A stretch of DNA of 19,274 nucleotides, from the NCBI GenBank assembly GCA_963605535.1, contig CAVCXB010000055.1, positions 1-19,274 of the forward strand, given 5' to 3'. The DNA is from Anthropogastromicrobium chipingensis_A (GTDB taxonomy: Bacteria > Bacillota > Clostridia > Lachnospirales > Lachnospiraceae). Below the pieces are notes generated by a model. It was not told the origin of the DNA and ran no database searches. It saw only the letters and a program-made list of their open reading frames with translations. A program made the translations under genes and the position numbers. Shown piece after piece: positions 1-7,143 of the stretch. Each line of letters opens with the position of its first letter. The stretch's first letter is position 1.

Positions 1-4
1 AATC

Positions 5-33
5 TTGTTTTTCTTTCCTGCATCAAGTATACT
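5..33 (+). promoter_or_regulatory. Putative sigma-A promoter of the clpX-like gene
   Basis: A TTGTTT -35-like hexamer (5-10) and a TATACT -10 (28-33) are separated by 17 bp. The start codon lies about 90 bp downstream, behind an AAGGAG ribosome binding site at 111-116. Only the TTG part of the -35 matches the consensus. No CtsR- or CIRCE-like operator is visible, but the upstream side is cut by the window edge. Confidence 0.5.
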
Positions 34-124
34 ACAAGGGATATCAAAAAGTTGGAATGAAGTGGAGTATGTCCGTTTGCCGACAAAAAGGTACAATTAA
101 AGAAAGATTGAAGGAGTTTTCGTT

Positions 125-1603
125 ATGGCGAATCAAAATACAAACGATACTGATACAAATATGATGAATTCAACAAGCAATGAGAATCATACGAACAGTA
201 ATACCAATAATACTAGAAACAATGCGGATCAGGACATGTATGAGAAGGTCTGCTATGTCTGCCGCAGACCAGAGAGTAAGGCAGGAAAGATGATTACGAT
301 CTCTCCAGAGATTAATATCTGCAACGACTGCATGCAGAAAGCATTTAATCAGGTCAACAACGGCAATTTCCCGAAAATGTTTGGAATACCGGAGGGCTTT
401 TCCTTTGCCGCAACGCCAGATGAGCTGATGAATATGATGAGCAGCATGAATGCCGGTATGCCGGAGCCACAGAAGATTAAGAAAAAGAAGCCGGACGAGG
501 AAGTAAAGCCGATCGATTTGAAGGAGGTTCCAACACCGCATCAGATTCATGCTCGATTAAATGAATATGTGGTAGGGCAGGAGCATGCAAAGAAGGTTAT
601 GTCCGTTGCTGTTTATAACCATTATAAGAGAATGGCAGCGATTCAGCAAAAAAAAGATGTAGAAATTGAAAAGTCCAACATGCTGATGATCGGACCGACT
701 GGAAGTGGAAAGACTTATCTGGTTAAGACTTTAGCAAAGCTTCTTGATGTGCCGCTGGCAATTGCAGATGCGACCTCTTTGACGGAAGCTGGCTATATCG
801 GTGATGATATTGAGAGCGTCATCAGTAAGCTTCTTGCGGCGGCTGATAATGATGTTGAGAAAGCACAGACTGGAATTGTGTTTATCGATGAGATTGATAA
901 GCTTGCAAGAAAAAGAGAAACCAATCACCGCGATGTAAATGGTGAGAGTGTTCAGCAGGGCTTGTTAAAGCTTTTAGAGGGCGCTGAGGTGGAGGTACCA
1001 GTGGGCGCATCCAGCAAGAATGCGATGGTTCCGATGGTAACAGTCGATACGACCAACATTTTATTTATCTGCGGCGGTGCGTTCCCGGATCTGGATCAGG
1101 TCATCCGTGAGCGTCTGGCAAAGAAGTCTTCTATGGGATTCAATGCTGAGTTGAAGGATCATTATGACAATGAGAAGAACATTCTTCGCTATGTGGAGAC
1201 CGAGGATCTTCGAAACTTTGGTATGATTCCGGAGTTTTTGGGACGTCTTCCAATTGTCTTTACGCTCGATGCGCTTGATGTAATGATGCTGACAAGAATC
1301 TTAAATGAGCCAAAGAATGCACTTTTAAAGCAGTATAAGGAGCTTCTTGCGATGGATGAGGTGGATCTGGTATTTGAGCCGGATGCACTGGAAGCAATTG
1401 CAGCGAAGGCATTAAAGAAGGATACCGGTGCAAGAGCACTGCGTGCGATCATTGAGGATTTCATGCTGGATATCATGTATGAGATTCCGAAGGATGATAA
1501 TATCGGCCGCGTTCGCATCACGCGCGCTTATGTGGAGCACACCGGAGGACCGATTATTGAGCTTCGAGGACAGGAGCCATTTCGTTTAACTGACGGAAAG
1601 TAA
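125..1603 (+). CDS. clpX: ClpX-type AAA+ unfoldase, divergent form
   Basis: Predicted ATP-dependent unfoldase that would feed substrates to the ClpP peptidase in the cytoplasm. The 492 residues exceed the usual ~420. Residues 2-37 are an Asn/Thr-rich low-complexity leader. The zinc-binding domain has C43, C46, C66 and C69. Walker A is GPTGSGKT (190-197), Walker B IVFIDE (251-256), the pore-1 loop GYIGDD (223-228), the Arg-finger region FLGR (371-374) and sensor 2 GAR (435-437). The ClpP-binding IGF loop appears as MGF (337-339), so ClpP docking is plausible. The loop that carries RKH in canonical ClpX reads SSKNAMVP (297-303 region), so that ssrA-tag-binding motif is absent. ATG follows AAGGAG (111-116) by 8 nt. 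Neither clpP nor tig lies next to it, so this may be a second paralogue rather than the housekeeping clpX; that is inference. Confidence 0.9.
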   Translation: MANQNTNDTDTNMMNSTSNENHTNSNTNNTRNNADQDMYEKVCYVCRRPESKAGKMITISPEINICNDCMQKAFNQVNNGNFPKMFGIPEGFSFAATPDELMNMMSSMNAGMPEPQKIKKKKPDEEVKPIDLKEVPTPHQIHARLNEYVVGQEHAKKVMSVAVYNHYKRMAAIQQKKDVEIEKSNMLMIGPTGSGKTYLVKTLAKLLDVPLAIADATSLTEAGYIGDDIESVISKLLAAADNDVEKAQTGIVFIDEIDKLARKRETNHRDVNGESVQQGLLKLLEGAEVEVPVGASSKNAMVPMVTVDTTNILFICGGAFPDLDQVIRERLAKKSSMGFNAELKDHYDNEKNILRYVETEDLRNFGMIPEFLGRLPIVFTLDALDVMMLTRILNEPKNALLKQYKELLAMDEVDLVFEPDALEAIAAKALKKDTGARALRAIIEDFMLDIMYEIPKDDNIGRVRITRAYVEHTGGPIIELRGQEPFRLTDGK

Positions 1604-1605
1604 TT

Positions 1606-1782
1606 GGTGTATTGAAATTCGTCTGTGAATGCGTGAACCAGATAATATTTATTGACATGAGAAAATGTTGCCAACTGTTCGAGTGAAATATCTTCTTCAC
1701 AATGTTGGTCGAGATAGCGGCGCACAGAACAATCCAAAATTTTGGTGCAGCGCGAAAAGGAAGTGCAAATGGATGCGGTCGT
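1606..1782 (-). pseudogene. Remnant of an AraC-family HTH domain
   Basis: Read on the minus strand from an in-frame stop at 1783-1785, the translation contains RRYLDQHCEEDISLEQLA, then FSHVNKYYLVHAF and TDEFQYT. This is the linker and first helix-turn-helix of AraC/XylS regulators. Similarity stops at about 1606, beside the stop codon of the clpX-like gene. The second HTH is therefore missing, and the in-frame stop removes the N-terminal sensor domain. A TTG at 1737 could start a short ORF, but no ribosome binding site supports it. Most likely this is a deletion scar of a convergent regulator gene. Confidence 0.65.
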
Positions 1783-1824
1783 TTAAAAAGTTGTGATAAA
1801 AAAATTGTAAAATGAAATGTATCT

Positions 1825-1890
1825 GGCCTTCTGAATCAATACAAACGTACATATAGTAGTACGACGGTATTGATTTTAGGAGGCCTTTTT
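1825..1890 (+). terminator. Strong hairpin with T-run overlapping the RBS and start of the next gene
   Basis: The left arm (1825-1842, GGCCTTCTGAATCAATAC) pairs with the right arm (1867-1885) across about 18 pairs with one bulge and two G-U pairs. An inner CGTAC/GTACG stem (1846-1850/1859-1863) closes an 8-nt loop. The right arm is followed by TTTTT (1886-1890), the form of an intrinsic terminator. The same right arm contains AGGAGG (1878-1883), the ribosome binding site of the protease, and the T-run includes its TTG start. A TATAGT -10-like hexamer sits in the loop (1852-1857). It could be a terminator for read-through from clpX, an SD-sequestering hairpin, or an operator around a nested promoter. 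Confidence 0.7.
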
Positions 1891-3601
1891 GGATTGTCAG
1901 GAAAAAATTTATTCGGAGGAATATGTAGATTTCATCGGAAATCGAAGTGTCATTGAGGCGGACTATCAGACAGAATGTAAGCAGCTGCTTGGTCCACTAT
2001 TTGCCGCGCTGTATTTAAATCTGTCTGGTGGTTACGGGGATGAAACCGTGTATGGCTATTACAATATTCCAAAGCTGTATGGCTTGCAGGATACGGGAAG
2101 TATGGAGGCATCTGGCATTTTGCGGGTAAGGGAAAATCCGAGTCTGGCGCTTGATGGAAGCGGTATCCTGATTGGCTTTGTGGATACAGGAATCGACTAT
2201 GCAGGTTCCATCTTTTGCAACTTGGATGGAACAACGAGGGTAGTAGCGATCTGGGATCAGACAATTCCAGCTGGGACGTATGCTAAGAGTCCTGCCGATT
2301 TTGAATATGGAAGTGAATTTACCCAAGATCAGCTAAATGAAGCAATACGAACCGGCATGGCATATGGGACGGTTCCTTCCAGAGACGAGAATGGTCATGG
2401 GACATTTCTGGCTTCGATTGCAGCGGGAAACGAATTGGCAGATGGGACATTTACTGGGGCGGCGCCAAAAGCAGATATTGCCATGGTAAAACTAAAGCCT
2501 GCCAAAAACAGTTTGCGGGCCTACTATCAGATCAAGGACAATGCAATTGCCTATCAGGAAAATGATATTATGGCAGGAGTAAGCTACTTAGCGGCACTTG
2601 CAAGAAAGCGTCAGCAGCTACTTGTAATCTGCCTTGGAATCGGGACGAACTGCGGGTCACACAGTGGAGGGCTGCCGCTTGCACGATTACTCGATACGCT
2701 TGGCAGTTCAGTCGGTGTGACCATTGTAGCGGGAACAGGAAATGAGACCGCGCGTGGTCATCATTTTGAGGGACGCATTTTATCAGAAAATGCATATGAG
2801 GATGTGGAAATCCGTGTGGCAGAGAGAGAGAATGGGTTTTTGCTTGAGCTGTGGGCAACAGCGCCAGAAACCTACTCTGTTGCGGTGCGCTCGCCGAATG
2901 GAGAGACGATCCCGCGTATTTTTGTGCGGCCGGGACGAATTGAGCTGTTAAATTTTGCGCTGGCGCAGACACAAGTAGAGGTGTCGTATCGGCTTTCGGT
3001 GACAGGAACAGGTGAGTATCTGGCATTACTTCGTTTTATTAATATTATGCCGGGGGTGTGGACCATACGTGTCTACAACGACTTGTTTGTGACAGGCAGC
3101 TATCATATGTGGCTTCCAATTGAACCCTTTCTTCAGCAGGACACGGTATTTTTGCGCCCATCTGAATTTATAACGCTGACATCGCCATCGGATGCATCAA
3201 ATCTGATTTCTGTGAGCACTTATAATGATCGAACAAACAGCATTTATCTATATTCAGGGCGCGGCTATACGACGGATGCACGAATTCGTCCTGATTTGGC
3301 AGCGCCTGGTGTGGAGATCGAAGGCTTTACCTCATCACTATCTGGTGTGGGTGATGAACTTCGCCGTGTGCAGCGAAGCGGCGCAAGCATTGCGGCGGCC
3401 CATACGGCAGGAGCGGCGGCGTTATTTTATCAGTGGACAAGAGAAAATGGGATGAGATACTTTAGTAGTGCAGATGTAAAGACCTATTTTATTCGCGGCG
3501 CGAATCGGGATCGTTCACGAACCTATCCAAATCGCGAATGGGGTTTTGGAACGCTTGATTTGTATGGCGTATTTCGAAACCTCCAGACACAAGTTTTTTG
3601 A
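1889..3601 (+). CDS. Subtilisin-like serine protease (S8 family, Csp-like)
   Basis: Predicted serine endopeptidase related to clostridial Csp-type subtilases. Of 570 residues, the catalytic triad is D99 (FVDTGIDY), H170 (ENGHGT) and S500 (SGASIAAAH). The oxyanion Asn is in AGTGNE (N285). About 130 residues between the oxyanion Asn and DLAAPG (469-474) form the beta-rich insert typical of this group. No signal peptide, long prodomain or membrane anchor is visible, so a cytoplasmic or spore-associated location is likelier than classical secretion. The start is a TTG 5 nt after AGGAGG (1878-1883). No in-frame ATG exists until well inside the conserved region, so TTG is probably correct. The serine motif reads GAS instead of the common GTS, which should still be active. 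Specific substrates, including any role in germination, cannot be read from the sequence. Confidence 0.85.
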   Translation: MDCQEKIYSEEYVDFIGNRSVIEADYQTECKQLLGPLFAALYLNLSGGYGDETVYGYYNIPKLYGLQDTGSMEASGILRVRENPSLALDGSGILIGFVDTGIDYAGSIFCNLDGTTRVVAIWDQTIPAGTYAKSPADFEYGSEFTQDQLNEAIRTGMAYGTVPSRDENGHGTFLASIAAGNELADGTFTGAAPKADIAMVKLKPAKNSLRAYYQIKDNAIAYQENDIMAGVSYLAALARKRQQLLVICLGIGTNCGSHSGGLPLARLLDTLGSSVGVTIVAGTGNETARGHHFEGRILSENAYEDVEIRVAERENGFLLELWATAPETYSVAVRSPNGETIPRIFVRPGRIELLNFALAQTQVEVSYRLSVTGTGEYLALLRFINIMPGVWTIRVYNDLFVTGSYHMWLPIEPFLQQDTVFLRPSEFITLTSPSDASNLISVSTYNDRTNSIYLYSGRGYTTDARIRPDLAAPGVEIEGFTSSLSGVGDELRRVQRSGASIAAAHTAGAAALFYQWTRENGMRYFSSADVKTYFIRGANRDRSRTYPNREWGFGTLDLYGVFRNLQTQVF

Positions 3602-3617
3602 GATATTTGAAAAGTGC

Positions 3618-3646
3618 TATACAAAAATGTGAAAAAGAGGTATAGT
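3618..3646 (+). promoter_or_regulatory. Putative promoter of the heparinase-like gene
   Basis: TATACA (3618-3623) and TATAGT (3641-3646) are spaced by 17 bp. The -10 matches consensus at five of six positions and the -35 at four of six. The elements sit within a CTATAC-N17-GTATAG inverted repeat (3617-3622/3640-3645). The ATG is 57 bp downstream. Confidence 0.45.
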
Positions 3647-3703
3647 ATAAACAGATATTTCGGCAAAAATGGCGAAAAATAAAAACGAGGGGAGCTTATT
3701 ACC

Positions 3704-5446
3704 ATGGAAATGCTTGACCAGATAAAAGAATATGCGGCACAGTATGAAAAGGATGTGCGTGCGCTGGCAGATGAATTAAAGAAAGAACAGATGCCACAGC
3801 CAACCGAGGCACTTTTTAGTGAATTTGAAACCTGCGGAAATCGTATCCGCTATGAGGCTGTTTACTTTGGCAGAAGAAAGTTTTTGTCAGTGCTTGGATT
3901 AGCCTGTGTAATTTGGCATGAAAAGGATGATCTTGCAAAGCTTGAATCAGTCATAAAAGAAATTTGTGAGGAGGAGTGTTGGGCACTTCCAGCGCATGTA
4001 AATACAAAAGAGAATCCAAATTGGAGAGGCGTGATTGACCTGTTTGCGAGTGAGACCGGTCAGGCGTTGGCACATATCACAACACTTTTAAAGGATGAAC
4101 TTTCTGAAGAGGTGATCGGACTGGCGCAGAGAGAAGTGAGAAAACGTATTCTGACTCCGTTTATGGAGTCGAAGGTGCCATATGCGCATTGGGAACAGGT
4201 GAAAAATAACTGGAATGCCGTTTGCTGCGGCAATGTCGGAAGCGCAGCACTTCTTCTCTTGGAGGAAGGAGCAGCAAAGAAAAAGCTGTTGGAGCGCATT
4301 CGCTATGCATTAACGACCTATTATCTTGGCAGCTTTGGCATGGATGGTGCTTGCCAGGAAGGCCTTGGTTACTGGGTCTATGGATTTACGTATTTCATCC
4401 TGTTTGCAATTGCACAGAAAGAATACGATCCGTCGGTGGATCCGATGGCGTCTGAAAAGACAGATGCAATTGCCCATTTCCAGCAAAAATGTTATTTTGA
4501 TGGCGGTCGCACGATTAGTTTTTCAGATGGAGATTCAAGAGGCACCTATCCGATGGGTCTTACCTGCTGTCTGGCGGATTTGTACAGTGGCATTCGCTTT
4601 CCGGATACGGCATATGCGCAGAAGCTGGACGGTGACAACTGCTGGCGCTGGGTTGGAATTTATTGGAATTGGTATTGGACACGTCGTTATCTGGATGATG
4701 TGGAAAATAAAAAGGCAGAGGCTCCAAAGCCGTTGGAGCAAAGCGGTGCTGAATTCTTAAGGGATGCAGAGTGGTGTATGCTGCGAGGAGCAAAAAACAG
4801 CGCTGTGATTGCCAAGGGTGGAAATAATGGGGAATCACACAACCATAACGATGTCGGAAGCTTTTATTATCTGGTTGAAGGAGAAGCCTTTTTGGATGAT
4901 CTTGGAGCTGGAGAATATACAAAAGATTATTTCTCAGAGAAACGTTATGAAATCTTCTGCAATCGGGGAAAGAGCCATAATATTCCGATTATCGGAGGCG
5001 TGGATCAGAAGGACGGAAATGAGTATCGTGCTGACCAATTTGAATTAAAGGAAGATCACAGCATTTTCATTTCGTTTGCGAAGGCATATGGCATTGAGGC
5101 ACAGAAGGTTTATCGTGAGATTCAGCTTGATGAACAGACTGGTGCACTTACTGTATGTGATTATATTCAGTGCAGGCCGGGTGTATCCGTCTATGAAAAT
5201 CTGATCACAAGGCTTCCAGTGAGTATTGAAAAGGATTGTGTCGTAATCCATGGAGAAAAGCATTCGGTTAAGTTAGAGGCAGAGGGACGCCAAAGTGAGT
5301 TTCAGATTGAGACCGTGGATCACTCCAATCATGAGGGCGAGCCAGAGCAGATTCATGTAATTAGTTGGGAAATTGACTGCAGTGAACCACAAAACAGCAA
5401 AACTGGTATAGCAGATTGCAAAATTTGTTTACACATACTGGAATAA
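3704..5446 (+). CDS. Heparinase II/III-family protein (polysaccharide lyase-like)
   Basis: Predicted uronic-acid polysaccharide lyase-like enzyme with the family's alpha/alpha-toroid plus beta-sandwich plan. Of 580 residues, 1-340 are mainly helical and carry DGACQEGLGYWVYG (214-227). There the E219, Y223 and Y226 positions match the family's Glu/Tyr active-site segment. The beta part starts near 350 and carries SHNHND (378-383), a probable metal or catalytic His site, and RGKSHN (421-426), typical of the heparinase II/III C-terminal domain. No signal peptide is visible, so the enzyme probably acts on imported oligosaccharides in the cytoplasm. The ribosome binding site is GAGGGGAG (3687-3694), 9 nt before ATG. 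No sugar transporter or other glycan-degradation gene accompanies it here, so the substrate (heparin-like, alginate-like or other) is unknown. Confidence 0.75.
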   Translation: MEMLDQIKEYAAQYEKDVRALADELKKEQMPQPTEALFSEFETCGNRIRYEAVYFGRRKFLSVLGLACVIWHEKDDLAKLESVIKEICEEECWALPAHVNTKENPNWRGVIDLFASETGQALAHITTLLKDELSEEVIGLAQREVRKRILTPFMESKVPYAHWEQVKNNWNAVCCGNVGSAALLLLEEGAAKKKLLERIRYALTTYYLGSFGMDGACQEGLGYWVYGFTYFILFAIAQKEYDPSVDPMASEKTDAIAHFQQKCYFDGGRTISFSDGDSRGTYPMGLTCCLADLYSGIRFPDTAYAQKLDGDNCWRWVGIYWNWYWTRRYLDDVENKKAEAPKPLEQSGAEFLRDAEWCMLRGAKNSAVIAKGGNNGESHNHNDVGSFYYLVEGEAFLDDLGAGEYTKDYFSEKRYEIFCNRGKSHNIPIIGGVDQKDGNEYRADQFELKEDHSIFISFAKAYGIEAQKVYREIQLDEQTGALTVCDYIQCRPGVSVYENLITRLPVSIEKDCVVIHGEKHSVKLEAEGRQSEFQIETVDHSNHEGEPEQIHVISWEIDCSEPQNSKTGIADCKICLHILE

Positions 5447-5458
5447 ATCATGTATAAT
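5428..5458 (+). promoter_or_regulatory. Possible relic promoter before the surface-protein remnant
   Basis: A perfect TATAAT (5453-5458) is preceded by TTTACA (5428-5433) at a long 19-bp spacing. It overlaps the 3' end of the heparinase-like gene and lies directly before a terminator hairpin. It may be chance. Confidence 0.25.
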
Positions 5459-5463
5459 AATTG

Positions 5464-5492
5464 AATGGGCAGGCGAAGGTTTGCCCATTTTA
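5464..5492 (+). terminator. Rho-independent terminator after the heparinase-like gene
   Basis: AATGGGCA (5464-5471) pairs perfectly with TGCCCATT (5482-5489) around a 10-nt loop and is followed by a T/A-rich run. It sits 18 bp past the stop codon at 5446. Confidence 0.75.
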
Positions 5493-5496
5493 TAAA

Positions 5497-5850
5497 AAAA
5501 TTCAGATCTGGGTACAGCAGGATGGAACGGAATATTGGCAGAATGGAAGCTTTTCGATCACAAATGTCTGCCAGAGCAGCAGTATTGACACGACAACATC
5601 ACCATCTCTTGCGATTACCGAGTCTGGTTATACCGATGTGACAGCAAATAGCTTTTCTGCATATTGCAAGATAAGCGGAACAAAGTCAATCGCAAGAGTC
5701 GAATATAGTGCATGGAATATTGCAGCAAGTACAGAAACTACGGTTACCAAAGAGGGAAACATTTCGGACGGATATTCCAAATGTGACTTCTCCATCTCGG
5801 AATTTGGTGGAAGAACAGGCGCGTATGGTGTTCGTATAACCATACAGTAG
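5497..5850 (+). pseudogene. Remnant of a surface protein with a GBS Bsp-like domain
   Basis: The open frame after the terminator encodes about 118 residues with a recognisable beta-sandwich pattern. VEYSAWN is followed by about 25 residues, then FSISEFGGRTGAYGVRI. This resembles the GBS Bsp-like repeat of Gram-positive surface proteins, in which an aromatic-Trp strand is followed by a FGxRTGxY strand. No ATG is present. The only start (TTG 5461) lies inside the terminator stem, and no ribosome binding site is visible. No signal peptide or sorting signal is present, and the domain stops before its last strand. It therefore looks like an internal fragment of a larger secreted protein. Identification is by motif pattern only. 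Confidence 0.6.
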
Positions 5851-5870
5851 CTTCTTTTTGGCTATTTTTT
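5848..5870 (+). terminator. Weak terminator-like hairpin
   Basis: TAGC (5848-5851) and GCTA (5861-5864) flank a 9-nt loop and are followed by a run of T to 5870. It is preceded by GTATGGT/ACCATAC (5823-5829/5839-5845). It lies between the surface-protein remnant and the convergent membrane-protein gene. The short stem makes it uncertain. Confidence 0.3.
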
Positions 5871-7143
5871 ACTTCTTCAGGGCGGCCACATCCTCTTTGG
5901 TACATCCATCCTTTGAATAGCGGGCTTTCTCATAGAGCGTATGCAAAAGACGAGTGCGCTCATCATCGGAAAGGCCAGCGTATTCTTCGAGTTCAGCAGG
6001 CGTGAGCGATATCGGAATCGTATTTCCTGCTTTTTTATTGGAAACGCTTCCCTTCTGAATTTGCTTTTTGAAGCGCTTTCGGATTGCCGCATTTGGATGA
6101 AACAGGGAAGAGAAAAGAGAGTCGCCTGCTTTCTTTTCGGTATCCTGAATAAACGAAGTTTCGGTTTCTTCGTTAATGAATTCCTGCATATCACCAGCAG
6201 CGGCAGCAGGCTTGTAAAAGCGGTGAACAAGCAGAAGAATCGCATAGCCGATACCGACGAGTGCGCCAGCACTGACTACGAATGCGATTACAGCAAAGGT
6301 GATATCATAGAGCATTTTTAACCAGGCAGGAGTTGGCTTTACATCGCCAAGCATCGCAGACTGACCGGATGGAGCAAGCGATTCGGCCACAGTTTCCACA
6401 ACTGCTTCTTCCTCAGCTGAAAAGTGAGAGAAGACCCATCTAAGAAAATCGCGGATGGCAATTCCGATCGAAGAGACAATATGGTCTAACGGAATGAGTG
6501 GTAGAACAAGCATAACCACAAGTGCCAGAACGGAAAAGATCATCATCAAGGCCCGGTTTGTGGAAATGATTTGCTTGCCGGGAAGATTTGCGATGCCTCG
6601 TCTGCTGTAGAGATAACTGTTTAAACTTCTTAAATTCATGTATACAAGAAAATCAGCCAGCCAGGCAAAGGTAATCCAGTAAATCAAATTCTGCGGTTCG
6701 GACTTTTTCAACAGGGCACATATAAAAAATAACAGTACAAAATAGCCTAAAAAGCCAGCGTTAGGGGAATCTAACAGCCCACCCGATTCGGTCACGTTTT
6801 CGTCGACAATCTCATAATCATCTGTCTTGTGTAAGCGGGATGGAATGCGCACAAGCATGATGATGACGGAGAGAATCAGAAGATACAGCTTTTCAAAAAA
6901 GTGGGCACCAAGAACGAAAAGCAAAGCGGCACATGCAATTCCAGCAAGCAGATAGCTGACGAAATGTTTCATCTTTTTTTCGCCCCATGCAGTAATGGCA
7001 AATGGAATCACCAAGAGAAAGCTGTGAAAAAAGTAAAACAGATACTCAGAAGGAAAGAGCAGGCAGGAGAGAAGCGCAGCAATTCCAAGAATGAGTAAAA
7101 ATCCGTGAATGTGCTCGGTAAGAGCTTCCAGTTTAATTCTCAT
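5869..7143 (-). CDS. Polytopic membrane protein of a MoxR/DUF58 operon
   Basis: A 424-residue integral membrane protein of unknown function. Hydrophobic segments lie near residues 13-30, 36-52, 61-80, 85-99, 131-145, 152-170, 198-219 and 278-306, giving about eight helices. A charged cytoplasmic tail of about 115 residues ends in an acidic/basic helix (SLTPAELEEYAGLSDDERTR). This resembles the membrane scaffold and C-terminal tail of the transglutaminase/DUF4129-type proteins that usually accompany MoxR and DUF58, but no transglutaminase Cys-His-Asp core is present. Its ATG lies inside the last codons of the DUF58 gene (11-bp overlap), which indicates translational coupling. The link to envelope function is inferred from context. 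Confidence 0.7.
   Translation of the reverse strand: MRIKLEALTEHIHGFLLILGIAALLSCLLFPSEYLFYFFHSFLLVIPFAITAWGEKKMKHFVSYLLAGIACAALLFVLGAHFFEKLYLLILSVIIMLVRIPSRLHKTDDYEIVDENVTESGGLLDSPNAGFLGYFVLLFFICALLKKSEPQNLIYWITFAWLADFLVYMNLRSLNSYLYSRRGIANLPGKQIISTNRALMMIFSVLALVVMLVLPLIPLDHIVSSIGIAIRDFLRWVFSHFSAEEEAVVETVAESLAPSGQSAMLGDVKPTPAWLKMLYDITFAVIAFVVSAGALVGIGYAILLLVHRFYKPAAAAGDMQEFINEETETSFIQDTEKKAGDSLFSSLFHPNAAIRKRFKKQIQKGSVSNKKAGNTIPISLTPAELEEYAGLSDDERTRLLHTLYEKARYSKDGCTKEDVAALKK

Noticed and set aside
1528..1737. Functional 69-residue AraC-like protein
   Set aside because: It lacks the second HTH and any sensor domain, uses a TTG without a ribosome binding site, and its tail is only the reverse of the clpX end.
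1850..1858. Sigma-K-type -10 (CATATAGTA) before the subtilase
   Set aside because: The -10 pattern fits, but no suitable AC-type -35 is found at the right distance, so a sporulation sigma assignment is not supported.
4326..4922. Overlapping frames on both strands inside the heparinase-like gene
   Set aside because: They are shadows of the in-frame gene; the conserved motifs are only in the main frame.
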